Source: Armatimonadota bacterium (lineage in GTDB: Bacteria; Armatimonadota; JAAZEB01). From it: a stretch of 6,362 nt of DNA. The stretch lies in contig DUUU01000576.1 in assembly GCA_012841485.1 (NCBI GenBank), positions 1-6,362 of the forward strand. Direction: 5' to 3'. The notes under the pieces are model-generated. The model was not told where the DNA came from. It saw only the letters and a list, made by a program, of their open reading frames with translations, and did no database searches. Position numbers and translations under genes: made by a program. Positions 5,431 to 6,362 of the stretch are shown in pieces; the stretch's first letter is position 1; every line of letters starts with the position of its first letter.

Positions 5431-6362
5431 TTAGTGGGCGCAATCATCCTTTCGCCAGGAGAGCGCGTTGGCGGCGCATAGGAGCGCGCAAAGAAGCAGG
5501 CTCGCAGACCAGACAGGGAAAACGGCCGGCCAGCCATGATGCTGGGCCAGCCACCCGGTGCCGGCGCCCGTCACCATGGCGCCGAGATAGCCGAAAGCGT
5601 CCAGGATGCCCGCGGCCCTGCCGGACATCTCCCGGGGCACCAGATCCATGGCCACCACCCCGACCAGGAGCCCGTGCGGTCCATACGCGAAAAGCCCCAC
5701 TGTGCTCAAGTATGCGACGACCTGCCAGGTGTGCGTGAGCGGGAGCCGCGGAAAGAGGAAGACCAGCAACGCGGCGACCGCGCTCATAATTGCGATGGCC
5801 GGCATCCGCCGCGAGTGGAAGAACACATCGGTGACCCACCCGGAGAACGCCACGCTGACCGCGCCCGCCAGCGGAAGGAAAAGGCTTTGCTTGGATGCAC
5901 CGAAGGCCGTGAGGTTGCGAGATTCTGCCAGGTAGGTGGGGGCCCAGAAGAGAAAGCCGTAGCCCACCACACTCATCGCGCTCACCGAGAGCCCGACCAG
6001 GAGGAGCCGCCAGCTAAAAAGAGCGCCAAAAGCGGAAGGAGGGGGAGCGGCTGATCTCTTCTCCACCGTCTGGCTCTCCCCAGAGTGTGCCCCGGCAGGG
6101 CGATTTCGAAACCCCAGGTAGAAGAGCAGGGCGACTGCGAAAAGCGGGATGCTCGGGATGAGGAAGGCGTTGCGCCAGTGCATCGTGGCGCAGATCCAGC
6201 CGGAGAGGAGCAGCGCCGAGATATTTCCCGCGTGGTACGAGGTGGCGAACAAACCGAAGAGCCGGCCACGCTTCCCCAGCGGGAACCAATCGGCCATCGC
6301 CCGCACGCAGGCCGGCCATCCCATCGATTGGAAGAAGCCGTTGAGCGCCCAGAGCACGACGA
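5431..6362 (-). CDS. MFS permease, GlpT/UhpT-like (OPA type), N-terminus outside the window
   Basis: This is the C-terminal 309 residues of a 12-helix major facilitator protein. It reads inward from the window edge and ends at TAA (5433-5431). The opening stretch, WALNGFFQSMGWPACVRAMADWF then GKRG, matches the TM4 and following-loop signature of the organophosphate:phosphate antiporter family (GlpT, UhpT, UhpC). TM5 and TM6 follow, then a hydrophilic central loop (RNRPAGAHSGESQTVEKRS) and six more helices. FGYLGAMVTGAGTGW resembles GlpT TM11. About three helices are missing at the N-terminal side. A GTG at 6357 is in frame but falls inside TM4, so it is not a start. In the TM7 motif the position of the GlpT/UhpT phosphate-binding arginine is glycine (codon 5962-5964, VVGYGFLFWAPTYL). 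The substrate is therefore uncertain. It lies upstream of the PHP gene on the same strand. Confidence 0.85.
   Translation of the reverse strand, partial: VVLWALNGFFQSMGWPACVRAMADWFPLGKRGRLFGLFATSYHAGNISALLLSGWICATMHWRNAFLIPSIPLFAVALLFYLGFRNRPAGAHSGESQTVEKRSAAPPPSAFGALFSWRLLLVGLSVSAMSVVGYGFLFWAPTYLAESRNLTAFGASKQSLFLPLAGAVSVAFSGWVTDVFFHSRRMPAIAIMSAVAALLVFLFPRLPLTHTWQVVAYLSTVGLFAYGPHGLLVGVVAMDLVPREMSGRAAGILDAFGYLGAMVTGAGTGWLAQHHGWPAVFPVWSASLLLCALLCAANALSWRKDDCAH

Noticed and set aside
5249..5443. N-terminal extension of the PHP protein up to 5443
   Set aside because: The added 65 residues are Pro/Arg/Gly-rich, overlap the permease stop codon and look non-coding. A strong ribosome binding site precedes 5248.
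6355..6357. GTG at 6357 as the permease start
   Set aside because: It falls within the TM4 signature of an MFS protein, and the frame stays open to the window edge, so the gene starts outside the window.

Overview
The window comes from a GC-rich bacterial chromosome with a standard bacterial layout: short Shine-Dalgarno leaders, compact spacing and lipoprotein export. The largest gene is an exported multi-domain glycoside-hydrolase-like protein (LamG-like, DUF6259-like barrel, CBM6-like). Such architectures are common in Armatimonadota, Planctomycetota and Verrucomicrobiota, but assigning the window to any of these is inference. No marker gene here fixes the lineage.

Layout. Plus strand: the last 30 codons of an unidentified gene (1-93), a 44-nt gap holding a small hairpin, the 1206-residue exported glycosidase-like protein (138-3758), a 72-nt gap, and a DoxX-family membrane protein (3831-4355). 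Minus strand, converging on these: an MFS permease of the organophosphate/GlpT-like type (5431-6362, cut by the window edge at its N-terminal side), followed after 182 nt by a PHP-domain metal-dependent phosphoesterase-like protein (4478-5248). The 122-nt convergent gap (4356-4477) contains two long perfect inverted repeats, probably back-to-back transcription terminators.

How the genes may fit together. The plus-strand lipoprotein looks like a surface or periplasmic enzyme acting on complex glycans. It carries two probable carbohydrate-recognition modules, one at each end of a TIM-barrel-like core. DoxX next to it has no obvious carbohydrate role. The minus-strand pair suggests import of a small anionic or sugar-like solute and cytoplasmic phosphoester hydrolysis. 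However, the permease lacks the TM7 arginine that binds phosphate in GlpT/UhpT, so its substrate may not be an organophosphate.

Nothing mobile, no CRISPR array and no RNA gene was seen. I see no convincing evidence for a wholly new system. The points most worth following up are the domain architecture of the large enzyme, the altered permease site, and the U-tract-free hairpins placed after nearly every gene.
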